A stretch of 64,000 bases of DNA, taken from contig NC_042507.1 in the NCBI RefSeq assembly GCF_003054445.1, positions 806,001-870,000 on the forward strand. Reading direction: 5' to 3'. This DNA comes from Pichia kudriavzevii. Its lineage: Eukaryota; Ascomycota; Pichiomycetes; Pichiales; Pichiaceae. Below are positions 18,508-28,762 of the stretch, piece after piece. The translations under genes and the position numbers were made by a program. The stretch's first letter is position 1. Each line of letters opens with the position of its first letter. Under the pieces are notes generated by a model. The model had not been told where the DNA came from and made no database searches. It saw nothing but the letters and a program-made list of their open reading frames with translations.

Positions 18508-20031
18508 ATGGGTTTAGAGAAAATGGACGATTCTATGTACATTGAGTCCCTAGTTGCACAGTTTCTGCACTCTAAAGGGTACTATAAGACTCTCAGTGCT
18601 TTAGAAGAGGAAACACAAACCAAATTTACCCCCACTACCCTAAATAATGATGAGTCCTTGCAAAGCATTGTAGAAGATAGGATCAATTTCAAAACACTGC
18701 AGTCGCATACGGAAAATGCACATCATCTTGAGAATGGAGACGTGAACACACTGGACAGTCTCAGCCAGTCTGACATTGTCAGAAGGAGGAATATAATTCT
18801 ACCCAATTGGGAAGTCAAGTATCCTGATAGCGTTGAAGTGTTGAACCTGGGCACACTCAATTCATTGATAATTGATTCAAGCTACTTCTCATCATTTATT
18901 GGTGGAAAGATCTACAACCTAGGATTGTTTGTAACAAATACAAAGTACCTTCTAGTTTATGATATCGACGCCAATCAATTACTTCTATCTGTTCATGATC
19001 CATTGAATGGACAACCGATCAAACTGGTTTATGGCATTCCGTATTCCAACCACCTTTTTTTATGCGATATGAATGGTAACTTGAGAACAATGTCTCTGAA
19101 AAGAGATGGTTTGCAGTACGATATGGAATTGGTAACTAATTCTAACGATTCCGTCAAATTGCACAGGCGTTTAATTACTGACTTCACTTTCAAATCGGTC
19201 AAACTGGAATCAGATTCAACCTTGTTAGGATATTTTTCATCAATTGGCTGGGACGGAAGAGTCACTTTGGGGTTGGTAAGAGAAGCCAACAATGAATTAA
19301 TCATTAAACAAATAGGCGAATACAAGTTGTTTACTAATCCTACATGTATTTTACTTACCATTGATAAAGAAACAAATTTGCCTCTACTCCTAGTGGGTCG
19401 TTTAGAAAGCTCTTTATTGACCATCTTCAGCATTAACAAACATCCCCTGGGAGCCGAGGAAGTAAAGTTAGTTGAATTGGGGAAGCTGTCTTTGAATGAT
19501 TCTGAGTTTTCCTCACACTCATTCCAAGCAATGTCAATTGGTGAAATCTCTTACAACAATAAAGATTTGATAATAACTGTTGCAACTGATCATATACCTT
19601 ATATGCGGTTAATAACTGTTCTTGTCCCGTCAATCGAGGAAATCTTATCATATTCGAAAAATATAGACCCCAACTATTCGGTTTTTGAAAAACTGGACAA
19701 ATTGGTAGTAAAAGATAACAACCAGCAATTTACTTCAAGCTCTCCGATCTTAAGATCATACATAATCTCCAATTTCAACTCGTTATCTCCACAAGACAAG
19801 TATTCAAATGCCATAATATTGAGCAGGCCAAATTGCTCCGGCCTATGGATACCCGGTGACGATGGAAAGCTAAGAGGGTTTGACTTACGTACAGGTAATG
19901 TCATAGAGACGCTAGATTCCAACGATGGTCGTGCAAAGTCTGCGTTTATAGGTCAATGCGGTATGGAATCGGAAGTTGTAGTGGTTTGTGGTGCCGTTGA
20001 TAAGAAGATCGTTATTTGGCGTTGTTCTTAA
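18508..20031 (+). CDS. LisH-domain protein, YGR117C-like, unknown function
   Basis: A 507-residue protein. Residues 8-40 (MYIESLVAQFLHSKGYYKTL, then SALEEE) fit the LisH dimerisation motif. The remainder is rich in beta-strand-like blocks ending in GLWIPGDDGKLRGFDLRTGN and CGAVDKKIVIWRCS, which resemble WD40 blades. S. cerevisiae YGR117C (476 residues, uncharacterised) sits divergently next to RPS23A, the same arrangement as here, so orthology is likely by position. A second ATG at residue 6 (18523) gives MDDSMYIESL and is an equally good start. LisH plus WD40 suggests a scaffold protein, but no function can be stated. Confidence 0.72.
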   Translation: MGLEKMDDSMYIESLVAQFLHSKGYYKTLSALEEETQTKFTPTTLNNDESLQSIVEDRINFKTLQSHTENAHHLENGDVNTLDSLSQSDIVRRRNIILPNWEVKYPDSVEVLNLGTLNSLIIDSSYFSSFIGGKIYNLGLFVTNTKYLLVYDIDANQLLLSVHDPLNGQPIKLVYGIPYSNHLFLCDMNGNLRTMSLKRDGLQYDMELVTNSNDSVKLHRRLITDFTFKSVKLESDSTLLGYFSSIGWDGRVTLGLVREANNELIIKQIGEYKLFTNPTCILLTIDKETNLPLLLVGRLESSLLTIFSINKHPLGAEEVKLVELGKLSLNDSEFSSHSFQAMSIGEISYNNKDLIITVATDHIPYMRLITVLVPSIEEILSYSKNIDPNYSVFEKLDKLVVKDNNQQFTSSSPILRSYIISNFNSLSPQDKYSNAIILSRPNCSGLWIPGDDGKLRGFDLRTGNVIETLDSNDGRAKSAFIGQCGMESEVVVVCGAVDKKIVIWRCS

Positions 20032-20055
20032 ACATTATATATATGCTTCTATACA

Positions 20056-20628
20056 TTAGAACACAACTTCTTCCGGTAGCACGTGGAATTTACGTCCATT
20101 TTCTCGTATTGACTCATTATTTACATCTCTCGCAAGGCTAAGACGCATATCAAACGCATCAATTTCATCATTGGTTTTTTTCTTGTTTATATTGGACATG
20201 TCTCCAGTTTCATAATAACCAACGACTCTCCGATAGACGCTATACCCTAGCTTCTCATATAAAGTAATTGCAGTTTTATTCGAACACTTGACAAACAAAT
20301 CAATAAACCACGCATGGATTGGCCTCTCTGGTTCAACAACAATCCTAAGCTGATCACAAAGATACGAGCCCAATCCGACACGCCTATAGTTTGGATCAAC
20401 TGTAACAGCACTAATATGAGCATGCCATTCTTTGTTCTTTCCCTCTGTCTTGGCTAGCATATATCCTGTTGGTTGATTATCATCATCAACTGATTTGTAA
20501 GACAGAGTTGGCCATGTATATAAATACTGGTGGTAAAAATATAGATAGAAGTTTTCTGTCAATGGGTCCAAATTTATTGGCGTAAGCTCAAACAAATCTG
20601 TAGCCTGAAATGGTTTGATGGATGTCAT
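20056..20628 (-). CDS. NAT3: NatB N-terminal acetyltransferase catalytic subunit
   Basis: GNAT-family enzyme that acetylates nascent chains starting Met-Asp/Glu/Asn at the ribosome, together with Mdm20. The protein is 190 residues from the ATG at 20628, starting MTSIKPFQATDLFELTPIN, which mirrors yeast MTTIQPFEPVDLFKTNNVN. The maximal frame runs 54 bases further to a TTG and is not used. The acetyl-CoA loop RRVGLGSYLC lies near residue 83, and FVKCSNKTAITLYEKLGYSV followed by YRRVVGYY matches yeast Nat3 closely. The gene converges with the YGR117C-like gene, the stop codons being only 24 bases apart. NAT3 (YPR131C) is next to RPS23B and SPN1 in S. cerevisiae, confirming the block. Confidence 0.96.
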   Translation of the reverse strand: MTSIKPFQATDLFELTPINLDPLTENFYLYFYHQYLYTWPTLSYKSVDDDNQPTGYMLAKTEGKNKEWHAHISAVTVDPNYRRVGLGSYLCDQLRIVVEPERPIHAWFIDLFVKCSNKTAITLYEKLGYSVYRRVVGYYETGDMSNINKKKTNDEIDAFDMRLSLARDVNNESIRENGRKFHVLPEEVVF

Positions 20629-20774
20629 GTAGTTGTGTTTCGGCACGCTATCGAAAGTGATTAATTCTCCAAAAAATATCAACTAGTATCTCTAGACAAT
20701 TATTTTTTTTTGATGTGCGATCAAACCTACGATGTATCCTTCAATCTATATACACCAAAAGAGCTGGACTACAA

Positions 20775-21956
20775 TTATTTATTTACAGAGTCAATGAGTG
20801 TTTCCATTTTTTCGCCAATAAAATCAGACATCAAGTCATCACTCATGCGACGCCTTAAGGTGCCCATGCACCCTTTAATGTCATATAAATATTTAGTTCG
20901 TCTCTGTGAGGGGACTTGCCCGATGCACCTTTGTACCAAATCAATAAACAGTTCAACAATCGGAGGTGCATGAGCCACATAAGGATCCATCAGGATTGTA
21001 AGAATAGTGTAGACAGTTGGTTTAGCTACCACTATTGCATACTCTCCGCAGTAATCCAGAAATTTCTCAAGGACCAAACACAATGCAGTTGACAAACGTA
21101 CATAATCTTTGCATTTCCCCAAAGACGGTAGAATACTATCATTTAACATTGAACTTAGAGTTGTATAATATTCTAGTTCGTTAGGAATGGCGAGTTTATA
21201 AAGACGCAAAACGGTATCGTAAGCAATGGGTAAAATGACAACACTCTTGCTTTCACTGGTCATAGAAGGAATAGCCAAAATTAATGGTTGAAGAGCTCTT
21301 CGGAACAATGGTAGTGTTTGTGACTGAAATATTATGTTCGTTTCACTCTGTTCTTCCGACAAACGGCGGCAAAGTAAATTCAAAGTTAAGCATGCTTCAC
21401 GTTTGACAAGGAGATCTGTATCATCGAGAAATGTCAAAAGCAGCGGCAAAATAATCCTCCAGTTGTCTTTGATATTAAAATGATGAATGAGCACATTCAA
21501 ATATCCAATACTGGCGACGTACATTTCCTTAAATTCGGACATTTTGTCCAAAGTCTGAGTGTAACTTGCTCCAATGAGCTTTTCGTTAATTTTGATTTGT
21601 GATGTTTTACGGTATCCTGAAGGAGTTGTGCTAGTCGATAAATTACGTTTCTTCATCTCTGTCAGTACAGTATGCAGTTCAGATACAATTGTGTCATGCA
21701 ATAATACGTCGCCTTCGTACTTGTCAATAAAATCTCTCGCAATGTCCCGGCTTTTCGACGACGCCCACGGTGCCAACGATTCATCACTAAAATAAAACTT
21801 AGAAGCAGTTTTGATCATGCCACGAGGTTCTTCATGTTTAGAGCACTCTGCTAGTAAATCTTCACACTTTGATACAACAAGCTCCTGTTTCTTCCAATCC
21901 TCTAAACTGGCATCATCCTTCCACCATTTCCAGTCTCTACGCAAGACTTCATCCAT
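20775..21956 (-). CDS. TTI2: TELO2-interacting protein 2 (Tti2)-like HEAT protein
   Basis: A 393-residue alpha-helical protein. The segment LLLTFLDDTDLLVKREACLT followed by LNLLCRRL, then FRRALQPLILAIPSMTSESK, fits the HEAT pattern of the Tti2 family (a D..++K..G/A..LL block, then AL.P.L...P.LT..ES). Tti2 with Tel2 and Tti1 forms the TTT complex that stabilises PIKK kinases such as Tor, Mec1 and Tel1. S. cerevisiae Tti2 is about 421 residues. Membrane segments and catalytic motifs are absent. The start at 21956 is an ATG. Tti2 sequences diverge fast, so this is a family-level call from the HEAT pattern and length. Confidence 0.65.
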   Translation of the reverse strand: MDEVLRRDWKWWKDDASLEDWKKQELVVSKCEDLLAECSKHEEPRGMIKTASKFYFSDESLAPWASSKSRDIARDFIDKYEGDVLLHDTIVSELHTVLTEMKKRNLSTSTTPSGYRKTSQIKINEKLIGASYTQTLDKMSEFKEMYVASIGYLNVLIHHFNIKDNWRIILPLLLTFLDDTDLLVKREACLTLNLLCRRLSEEQSETNIIFQSQTLPLFRRALQPLILAIPSMTSESKSVVILPIAYDTVLRLYKLAIPNELEYYTTLSSMLNDSILPSLGKCKDYVRLSTALCLVLEKFLDYCGEYAIVVAKPTVYTILTILMDPYVAHAPPIVELFIDLVQRCIGQVPSQRRTKYLYDIKGCMGTLRRRMSDDLMSDFIGEKMETLIDSVNK

Positions 21957-22443
21957 AGTATCCTAGCAATGTCCTCAGGTTTCGTGTGTACGGGAAAAGG
22001 AGAAGGCGCTTTGGATAACTGGAATATCTAATGGAATTTCATGTTGAAGGCTCTCGCTTACAAGGTTAAAAAGGTATCACTATTTTCAATTGTGCCCAAT
22101 TGGTAATCCTGTGCGCAGTTTCACCAGCAAAATTAGAGAATCTCGTTAACAGGTGTACATGGGTATACTTCTCTGCCACATTGAGTTTCTTATTGGAAAA
22201 GTAGTGATCTACCCCTACCTTTCAAAGAATAACATATCCATTCTGCCCTAATGTATTCTCTTGTTAGATAGCTCGTAGCAGTCTGTGAGAGCATGTTTAT
22301 TGAATATCCAATCCGCACTCTTTTTTTTTTTCATGGATTTCTTTTGAAGCAAAAAAGAAATTTGCAGACACTCTAAGGTAGACTACCATCCTTTCCAAAA
22401 ATTCAACACTACCTAAACTATCCACGGTTGAAGCAGGCACATA
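21957..22443. promoter_or_regulatory. Divergent intergenic region TTI2/NUP1
   Basis: About 487 bases with a T tract at 22322-22332 about 110 bases before NUP1. No RNA gene or additional reading frame is convincing. Confidence 0.4.
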
Positions 22444-25400
22444 ATGAAACGAGTGCGCTCCCAATGTTTTGACGAAGAAGCTTCAGTAGGGTCGAAATTT
22501 GCCAAACTGAAAAATACAGTGGTTGGTGCCTTCAAAAGACAGTTATCTGGTGTTTTAAGAAAACATCGTTTAAACACGCAGAAGAATGGCGATATTTATA
22601 TTGATGAAAATGGTGCTTCTACTCCGATGACAAGAAGCAGAAACTCGTCATTTCAAAGAAGTACTAATTCACCGATCACGGCGAGACAATTACAAGAATA
22701 CTATAATTCCTTAAGATTACAAAATGAGCAACTGTTTGAGAACCTGAACAGCAATGACCAGGATCACAAAACCAACGGCAACAGCGACTCAAATAACAAT
22801 TTGAAGAGCACAGAGCTAAATAGAGTCGGCTCAGAAAAAACAAAGGAAAACACGGCCCCGCTCAATGATAAGAATGAAATTGTACTAATTGATGAAACCG
22901 CTTCCATCATTTCAAAAGGCCAAACAAACAGTGATAGCGATGATGCTTCTCAGTTTGGTATTCCACCGATTTATTTGCACCCTGATCCCTTAGAACGTGC
23001 TAATCTTGTACAATTAAAGAAGCTTATGGAACTTGAAAAATATAGGAGATACCGCCTTAACTACCTACGTGAACATTCTCGTCATTTGAAACACGGAGAT
23101 GTCAAGAAAGCTAGTAAAATGATGAAAAAAGGGAGTTCGAAATTTGCAAAGAAATTGGACCTCAAGTCCATTCCGGAAACTAGAAGGAATAAGAGTGGCA
23201 CTTTTGGAATTAGCTTGTTAGACACAGTCCCTGATGACGAACCCGAAACTGTCAAGCCAATTGATACTAATACAGTTTCTAAACTAAAGTTCAATGATAC
23301 AAAAAATGAAAGCGCAAATTTTGATGTACCCTCTAAGTTGAGAAGCTTCAATCCAACTTCAGAAGCAACTACAGAAATGCCTGAAGATAATACCACCAAA
23401 CCCGTTGGTGGCGAGGAACCTACGAAGAATGCTTTTAAGTCAAATAATGTTGGAGATAAATCTTTTGAAGATCAACCATCTGGTGCATTTACCTTTAAAC
23501 CCTTGGCATCTCAGGAAAAATCGGGGATTAACCAAGAAGCAGAGTCACTCTCCTTTGCTAAACCTAGCACTGCTGTCACTAATGAAATGACCAAATCTAA
23601 GCCACTCAGCTTTGGTGGATTGGGTGGGGTACACTCGCCGGTCGCTGTGATTGAGGCAGACACTGAACCTAAGGCAAAGTCAAGTCTAATGGAAAAAGAT
23701 GCTGGTATTGATTCAACAAACCCAAAAGAAATAAAACCTTTCCTAAGTGCCCAGGAGCATCCTTTCGTCAAAGACTTGAAAAATGGGAGTGCTTCCATCG
23801 ACAATAAACCTTCTTTGTTTGGATCCAAAGATGAAAATAAGCCAACCGCATTTTCCTTTAATCCTCCTCCATCGAATGCTTTGTCATCGGACATTGAGAG
23901 GAAAGATGAAAAACCATCATTTTCGTTCAATGCTAGTACCAAAAAGAGTGGTTTAGAGGAAAAACCTTCTCTGTTTACGCCTTCATCCGCAAATGACTCA
24001 ACGAAGACGAAGGTATCTTCTACTCCTGCATTCACATTTGGTTCATCGTCAAAAGTACAGGACATCAAGGAACCATCTTCAACTTCTGGTTTTTCTTTTG
24101 GTCAAGCCGTTTCAGTTCCTAAACTAAACTTTGGTTTACAAGCCTCTGCGGAGAAAAAACAGCCACCTAATTTATCAGTGGCGCTCACATCTGGTTCCAA
24201 GCTAAATTTCGGAGCTAAACCACAACCATTGACCACTGAAAAAGAGGAAATTTCACGAGGTTCTTTACCTTTGACTAACTCCAGCGAGAATGACAAGAAA
24301 GGCGATTCCAAAACGACCTTTTCTTTTGGTACAACTTCTGCCATAAACCCAGAAGTACCGGCGTCCAAACCACAATTTAACTTTAGTCCAGGTACTTCTT
24401 CTGATTCCACAGCTCCAAAGCTTGCATTTGGCGCAGGTTCAACTAGTATAAACACTCCAAAAGATGCCGAGACAAAACCGGCAACTACATTCAATTTTGG
24501 CGTAGCATCAACTAGTATAAACACTCCAAAAGATGCCGAGACAAAACCGGCAACTACATTCAATTTTGGCTCTGCTCAGAAACCTTCTCCCGAATTAAAT
24601 GGTGACAATCCTCAGTCAAAAGGTGATAGGCCAGCAGCGTCTAGTATCCCTTTCAAACCTAAGTTAACTAGTGGAACATTATTTGATGCTAACCCAGAAA
24701 GCAAACCCAACTCTACTTTCAGTTTTGGTGAAAACAAGAACAGCTCGGAGTTCAGTGTTTCCGACGGTAAAAGAAAACAGTTAGCGCCAGCTGATCCTAA
24801 ATCTAGCTTTAATTTCACTTCTTCTACATTCAGTACAAACACGACACAGCCAAACTCAGCCGTTGCAGTAGGTGACAAACCATCTGCATCGGCAGCTTCT
24901 GGGTTTTCGTTCAGTAGTAATGCAAATACTTCTAATGCTCCTATCACTTTCGGGGGACCCAACGCATCAAAAACGTTTGATACTAAAACACCAGGGGGTT
25001 TTGGTAGCTGGGGTTTAAACAAGAATACCTCTACACCAAACGGAAATCCTGGGTTTTCTTTTGGAACCCCGGGATCTAACAACAACCAGTCCAATAATCT
25101 TGCGCAAAATAGCACCAATTCTAATCAAACGCCAGGTAAACTTTTTTCATTTAATAGCAGCAAATTTCCATCGATCAACGAGCTTTCAAAACCAACTGGT
25201 TTTGCAACATCGCAGCCTGCACAATCTGCATCGCTTCAAAATAACAGCAACGGATTCAATTTTGCTGGCAACACAAACACAACCAATAATATGCTAGGAG
25301 CAGGTGTTGGTGGAAATGGGTTTGGAATGAATATAAACAATGGTTTAAATTCTTCTAGCACTGCCTTTGGAACAGTTATGAACCCAAATAATAGTGTTAC

Positions 25401-25671
25401 AGGTGGATTTGGAATGAACAATAGTAACAGCAATAATAATGGAGGATTTGGCGGCGTTTCTAATAACAGTCAAAATGGATTCAACTTTGGAGGAAATAGC
25501 GGTCCTGGTTCAGCTGCAACTAGCAGGTCTACAACGCCGAATATTAACTTTGCTGGTCCAACCAGCAACATGAACCCAGCGGCCATTTTCAACAATACAA
25601 ATCTTACGCCGGATCAACAACAGCAGATCAGCAACAGAAGAAAAATTTATCCTCGTTCTAGGAGACGATAG
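22444..25671 (+). CDS. NUP1: FG nucleoporin Nup1
   Basis: Nuclear-basket nucleoporin, 1075 residues, as in S. cerevisiae (about 1076). The N-terminus (KFAKLKNTVVGAFKRQLSGV, residues 19-38) can form the amphipathic helix by which Nup1 bends the nuclear envelope. Residues 180-230 contain the basic block LMELEKYRRYRLNYLREHSR. From about residue 330 there are many FxFG-type repeats (FSFG, FNFG, FTFG) separated by charged Ser/Thr/Lys spacers, then an Asn/Gly-rich FG part. The C-terminus RRKIYPRSRRR corresponds to NRKIARMRHSKR of yeast Nup1, a karyopherin-binding tail. TPNINFAGP before it also matches. A perfect internal duplication is listed separately. Confidence 0.93.
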   Translation: MKRVRSQCFDEEASVGSKFAKLKNTVVGAFKRQLSGVLRKHRLNTQKNGDIYIDENGASTPMTRSRNSSFQRSTNSPITARQLQEYYNSLRLQNEQLFENLNSNDQDHKTNGNSDSNNNLKSTELNRVGSEKTKENTAPLNDKNEIVLIDETASIISKGQTNSDSDDASQFGIPPIYLHPDPLERANLVQLKKLMELEKYRRYRLNYLREHSRHLKHGDVKKASKMMKKGSSKFAKKLDLKSIPETRRNKSGTFGISLLDTVPDDEPETVKPIDTNTVSKLKFNDTKNESANFDVPSKLRSFNPTSEATTEMPEDNTTKPVGGEEPTKNAFKSNNVGDKSFEDQPSGAFTFKPLASQEKSGINQEAESLSFAKPSTAVTNEMTKSKPLSFGGLGGVHSPVAVIEADTEPKAKSSLMEKDAGIDSTNPKEIKPFLSAQEHPFVKDLKNGSASIDNKPSLFGSKDENKPTAFSFNPPPSNALSSDIERKDEKPSFSFNASTKKSGLEEKPSLFTPSSANDSTKTKVSSTPAFTFGSSSKVQDIKEPSSTSGFSFGQAVSVPKLNFGLQASAEKKQPPNLSVALTSGSKLNFGAKPQPLTTEKEEISRGSLPLTNSSENDKKGDSKTTFSFGTTSAINPEVPASKPQFNFSPGTSSDSTAPKLAFGAGSTSINTPKDAETKPATTFNFGVASTSINTPKDAETKPATTFNFGSAQKPSPELNGDNPQSKGDRPAASSIPFKPKLTSGTLFDANPESKPNSTFSFGENKNSSEFSVSDGKRKQLAPADPKSSFNFTSSTFSTNTTQPNSAVAVGDKPSASAASGFSFSSNANTSNAPITFGGPNASKTFDTKTPGGFGSWGLNKNTSTPNGNPGFSFGTPGSNNNQSNNLAQNSTNSNQTPGKLFSFNSSKFPSINELSKPTGFATSQPAQSASLQNNSNGFNFAGNTNTTNNMLGAGVGGNGFGMNINNGLNSSSTAFGTVMNPNNSVTGGFGMNNSNSNNNGGFGGVSNNSQNGFNFGGNSGPGSAATSRSTTPNINFAGPTSNMNPAAIFNNTNLTPDQQQQISNRRKIYPRSRRR
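24439..24570 (+). repeat. Exact 63-base direct duplication in NUP1
   Basis: Bases 24439-24501 recur without a mismatch at 24508-24570 (period 69, spacer GTAGCA). Each copy encodes TSINTPKDAETKPATTFNFG, one complete FG-repeat unit. Lack of synonymous change implies a recent event or gene conversion. Confidence 0.95.
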
Positions 25672-25976
25672 TGTGTTCTATATAACAAGGTTTCACTATA
25701 TACTACATCGCCTTGTAAAGTATGTAACTATCTATGTACCTAAATTACTGTAACTAATAGCAATATACTCACTGTTTACGTAAGTTATTTATGAGAAAAA
25801 GATCATTCTAGAATATATGTCAATGGGGTAGCAGCGAAGCTTCCAAAATTTAAATAAATATACAGCCAGCTATTAGGTTCAGAATGTTTTGCCCCCAACC
25901 TGTTTTATAACTGTATCTATCTCCATTACATACTCCCACCAAAAAAAAAAACAAAAAAACAAGCAAAATATCCAAT
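25672..25976. other. Intergenic region NUP1-SBA1
   Basis: About 305 bases, AT-rich, with a long A tract (25940-25950 and beyond) in the SBA1 leader. Nothing else is seen. Confidence 0.4.
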
Positions 25977-26684
25977 ATGGCACCAATTGCACCAGAAGGT
26001 ATGTTTTACATTTGCAGTGATTGCGGGATTACTGTCCGAATTGACTTATCTTAACTAAATACTAACAATTTTTGATTACTCCACATAGTTTTATGGGCAC
26101 AAAGATCAAGCACATCTGATCCATTGCATAATATCATCTACCTTACAATCAACTTGAAGGATCCTGAACAATCAAGTGTCGAATTAGATATTAAGGACAC
26201 TTCTTTGGATTTGAATGCAAAGAGTACTACATCTGACGAAGAGTACAGCTTACATATTGATTTTTACAAAGAGATAGATTCTTCATCAGTTCGTGAGGTT
26301 ATTACTGGCTCTCATATTTTCCTGGTCTTGGTGAAGAAGGAACTACAGGAAGAATATTGGCCACGGTTGACTAAGGAAAAGCTAAAGTACAATAATATCC
26401 GTACTGATTTTGATAAATGGGTTGATGAAGATGAACAAGATGGTGCTGATGACGAGAAGTTGGACCCTATGGCTGGTCTCGGGGGAATGGATGATCTGAG
26501 TGCATTTTCTGAAAACAATATGGACTTCTCAGAGCTTGCGAAACAATTCGGAGGAAAGGGTGGCTTATCAGCTGGTGATGCTGGATCTGATAAGTTTGGC
26601 GATTTGGCCAATGCAGAATTTAGCTCTAGCGGTGATGAAGACGAAGATAACGATAAAGAATCTAGCCATGGTCATGAAGAATAA
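25977..26684 (+). CDS. SBA1: Hsp90 co-chaperone p23 (Sba1), one intron
   Basis: p23 binds closed ATP-bound Hsp90. Exon 1 is 25977-25998 (MAPIAPE plus one base), exon 2 is 26089-26684; the spliced protein has 205 residues. The join in phase 1 creates EVLWAQRSSTSDPLHNIIYL, matching yeast QVAWAQRSSTTDPERNYVLI, which confirms it. The CS domain covers residues 7-125 and ends with EYWPRLTKEKLKYNNIRTDF and DKWVDEDEQD, the p23 signature. The C-terminal tail is acidic and Gly-rich, as in yeast Sba1. Reading without the intron would begin at 26124 and lose the first strand of the CS fold. Confidence 0.96.
25999..26088 (+). other. SBA1 intron
   Basis: Spliceosomal intron of 90 bases: donor GTATGT, branch TACTAAC at 26060-26066, acceptor CATAG ending at 26088. 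Confidence 0.95.
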
Positions 26685-26863
26685 ACCTGTAGATTTGTTA
26701 TATATGATGAATTGATACTCATGTAATTCATGGAGTTTGTATGTTCTAGTAATTTCATTGCCCAAATTGTCGGAAAAAGATTTTATACTATATATGCGAT
26801 TATTAAACTTATATTAGGCATATTGGCTGTCCAACTTATGGTGGTGTGTATCGTAGCAGAAGC

Positions 26864-28762
26864 TTAAAATTTAGAAAATCTTTCGTTCAAATTTATTGCC
26901 TTTTGTAACAGTTGATCGACTTCGAACGGTTCATCGGTATCGTTAGATTTCATCTGCTCCAAAAGGTCGATATATTTTTCTATAACTTTTTTTTCAATCT
27001 GTATTTTCTCTGATTCGGTTTGTAATATATCGTGCATACCAAAATCATAGATTGATTTCAAGCCAAATAGTGCTATAGCAGTGCATAGAAATAGTGCAAA
27101 ATAGCCCTTGGCCGTAAATCCATCAGGTAGGGGTTTGGGTTGGACATTTTCACCCTCTAGATTCAAGAAATCCTCTGCATTACCAGCGGCATTACCCTTT
27201 GTCGGAATACCTGCAGTTTTACAAATGTTCAGCTGATCGTCTGGTAGCGTGATATTAATTAAGTCTGGTGCTTCGACCAAGGTGAGAGCCAAACCCTGCT
27301 CAAGGTGGAAATCTAAATGGCAGTGGAAAAACCAGACACCAGGATTATTCGCCTTAAACCTCAGGACAAGAAATCCGCCACCTTCGACCATGACTGTGTC
27401 TCTCATCATTGGGAATGGCGGGAATGTTTGATTTTCGGGATTGTAGTGACTAGGTTCTTCCAATTCAGGTGAACGTGCAACAACTTGGAACTGGTGGCCA
27501 TGCAGATGCATTGGATGTTTACCGTCATCTTCATTGTTGACAACAATTTCTACTATCTCATCATGATTTAGAATGAAACTATTGGTATTAGAACCATAAA
27601 TTCTGGAATCTTTTACCAAGTTTTCAGGTGCACTCAAGGCAGTCAATAGTGTGGGAACCTTTGGTGCAACATAGGTCACATTATTGAAAAATGCGTAGCT
27701 GATACCGTCACCTAAATTCTCCATGTGTAGAACTACTTCTATTCTGTGATCTGGATCTTCAAATAAAGGTTTCTTTTTCATAGGAACCAAGTCCATATCG
27801 TCAATTGGATTGAAACTTTCTCTATCCGTTACCCAGTTTGGAATTTTTGGTTCCGGTAGAGCTCCATCATAACTCATATAGTTATAGGAATTTAATTCCA
27901 AGTCATCGGGAACAATATCTAGCATATCCTCATCCATCGCCGTGAAAATCAAAATATTAGAAGAAACATCTTCCCTAGATTTGGTTTTCAATATAATAGA
28001 CATTCTTTGACCAACTGCCAAATATGCCATGGTTGCTGTCTTAGGGTGAGTGTAAACACCATCAACTTCAATAATATCAAATTCGTATCCCGGAATACTA
28101 AAATATTGAGAAACCATAATACCAACATTAACAATTCGAATTAGATAAGCAGTATCGTAATCGATGCTGATTGTAACATTCCTTGAGTCGTTAAACAATA
28201 TGTTTTGTGGTACAGGTTCGCCGCCTGTTGGGTTATATTTTGTCAATTGCTTTTTCACTAGCACGGAACTCGAATCATGATACCAGTCACTGATACTCCA
28301 ACTTAACTCTTTATCAAATTCATATAATGATTCCAACTCCTTATCATGAACAATTAAGAGCCCCCTCATACCATCACTATATTGTGCCCCACTATGACTA
28401 TGATACCAGTATGTGCCTGCTTGTTCAACAACAAAGTCGTACAGCATGGTCTCACCCGGACTTATCGGACATTGTGTGACGCCAACTGGACCATCCATAT
28501 GAACTTTTCCCTTCATTTTCAACCCATGAAAATGCAAGGAGGTAGTTGTATCCTCAAGACTGTTCGTAAGGTGAACTTTTACCCTATCCCCTCTACTGAC
28601 CTCAATCGTAGGCAGTGGCCACGAGCCATTAAATGAAATCACTTGTCTCTCAAACACGCCATCGGGGTTTGCATTGACATATTCAACATTGAAGTAAAAT
28701 TCATGAACTTCGGATGCAAACGCAGTGGCAAAGCAGAGATACAAGTACCACAGGACTAGCAT
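26864..28762 (-). CDS. FET3: Multicopper ferroxidase, Fet3/Fet5 family
   Basis: Cell-surface or vacuolar Fe(II) oxidase that works with an Ftr1/Fth1 permease. The protein is 632 residues from the ATG at 28762, beginning with a signal peptide (MLVLWYLYLCFATAFA); the longer frame starts at a TTG. Copper ligands are complete: HFHG, HSH, HPMHLHGH and HCHLDFHLEQGLAL. The three residues known for iron specificity in yeast Fet3 (E185, D283, D409) appear conserved, in GGEPVPQN, DMLDIVPDD and NNEDDGKHPMH. One membrane segment (KGYFALFLCTAIALFGLKSI) near the C-terminus anchors it, followed by a cytosolic coiled tail. Fet3 and Fet5 cannot be told apart here. No permease gene is adjacent, and I saw no clear Aft1 site (TGCACCC) upstream. 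Confidence 0.9.
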   Translation of the reverse strand: MLVLWYLYLCFATAFASEVHEFYFNVEYVNANPDGVFERQVISFNGSWPLPTIEVSRGDRVKVHLTNSLEDTTTSLHFHGLKMKGKVHMDGPVGVTQCPISPGETMLYDFVVEQAGTYWYHSHSGAQYSDGMRGLLIVHDKELESLYEFDKELSWSISDWYHDSSSVLVKKQLTKYNPTGGEPVPQNILFNDSRNVTISIDYDTAYLIRIVNVGIMVSQYFSIPGYEFDIIEVDGVYTHPKTATMAYLAVGQRMSIILKTKSREDVSSNILIFTAMDEDMLDIVPDDLELNSYNYMSYDGALPEPKIPNWVTDRESFNPIDDMDLVPMKKKPLFEDPDHRIEVVLHMENLGDGISYAFFNNVTYVAPKVPTLLTALSAPENLVKDSRIYGSNTNSFILNHDEIVEIVVNNEDDGKHPMHLHGHQFQVVARSPELEEPSHYNPENQTFPPFPMMRDTVMVEGGGFLVLRFKANNPGVWFFHCHLDFHLEQGLALTLVEAPDLINITLPDDQLNICKTAGIPTKGNAAGNAEDFLNLEGENVQPKPLPDGFTAKGYFALFLCTAIALFGLKSIYDFGMHDILQTESEKIQIEKKVIEKYIDLLEQMKSNDTDEPFEVDQLLQKAINLNERFSKF

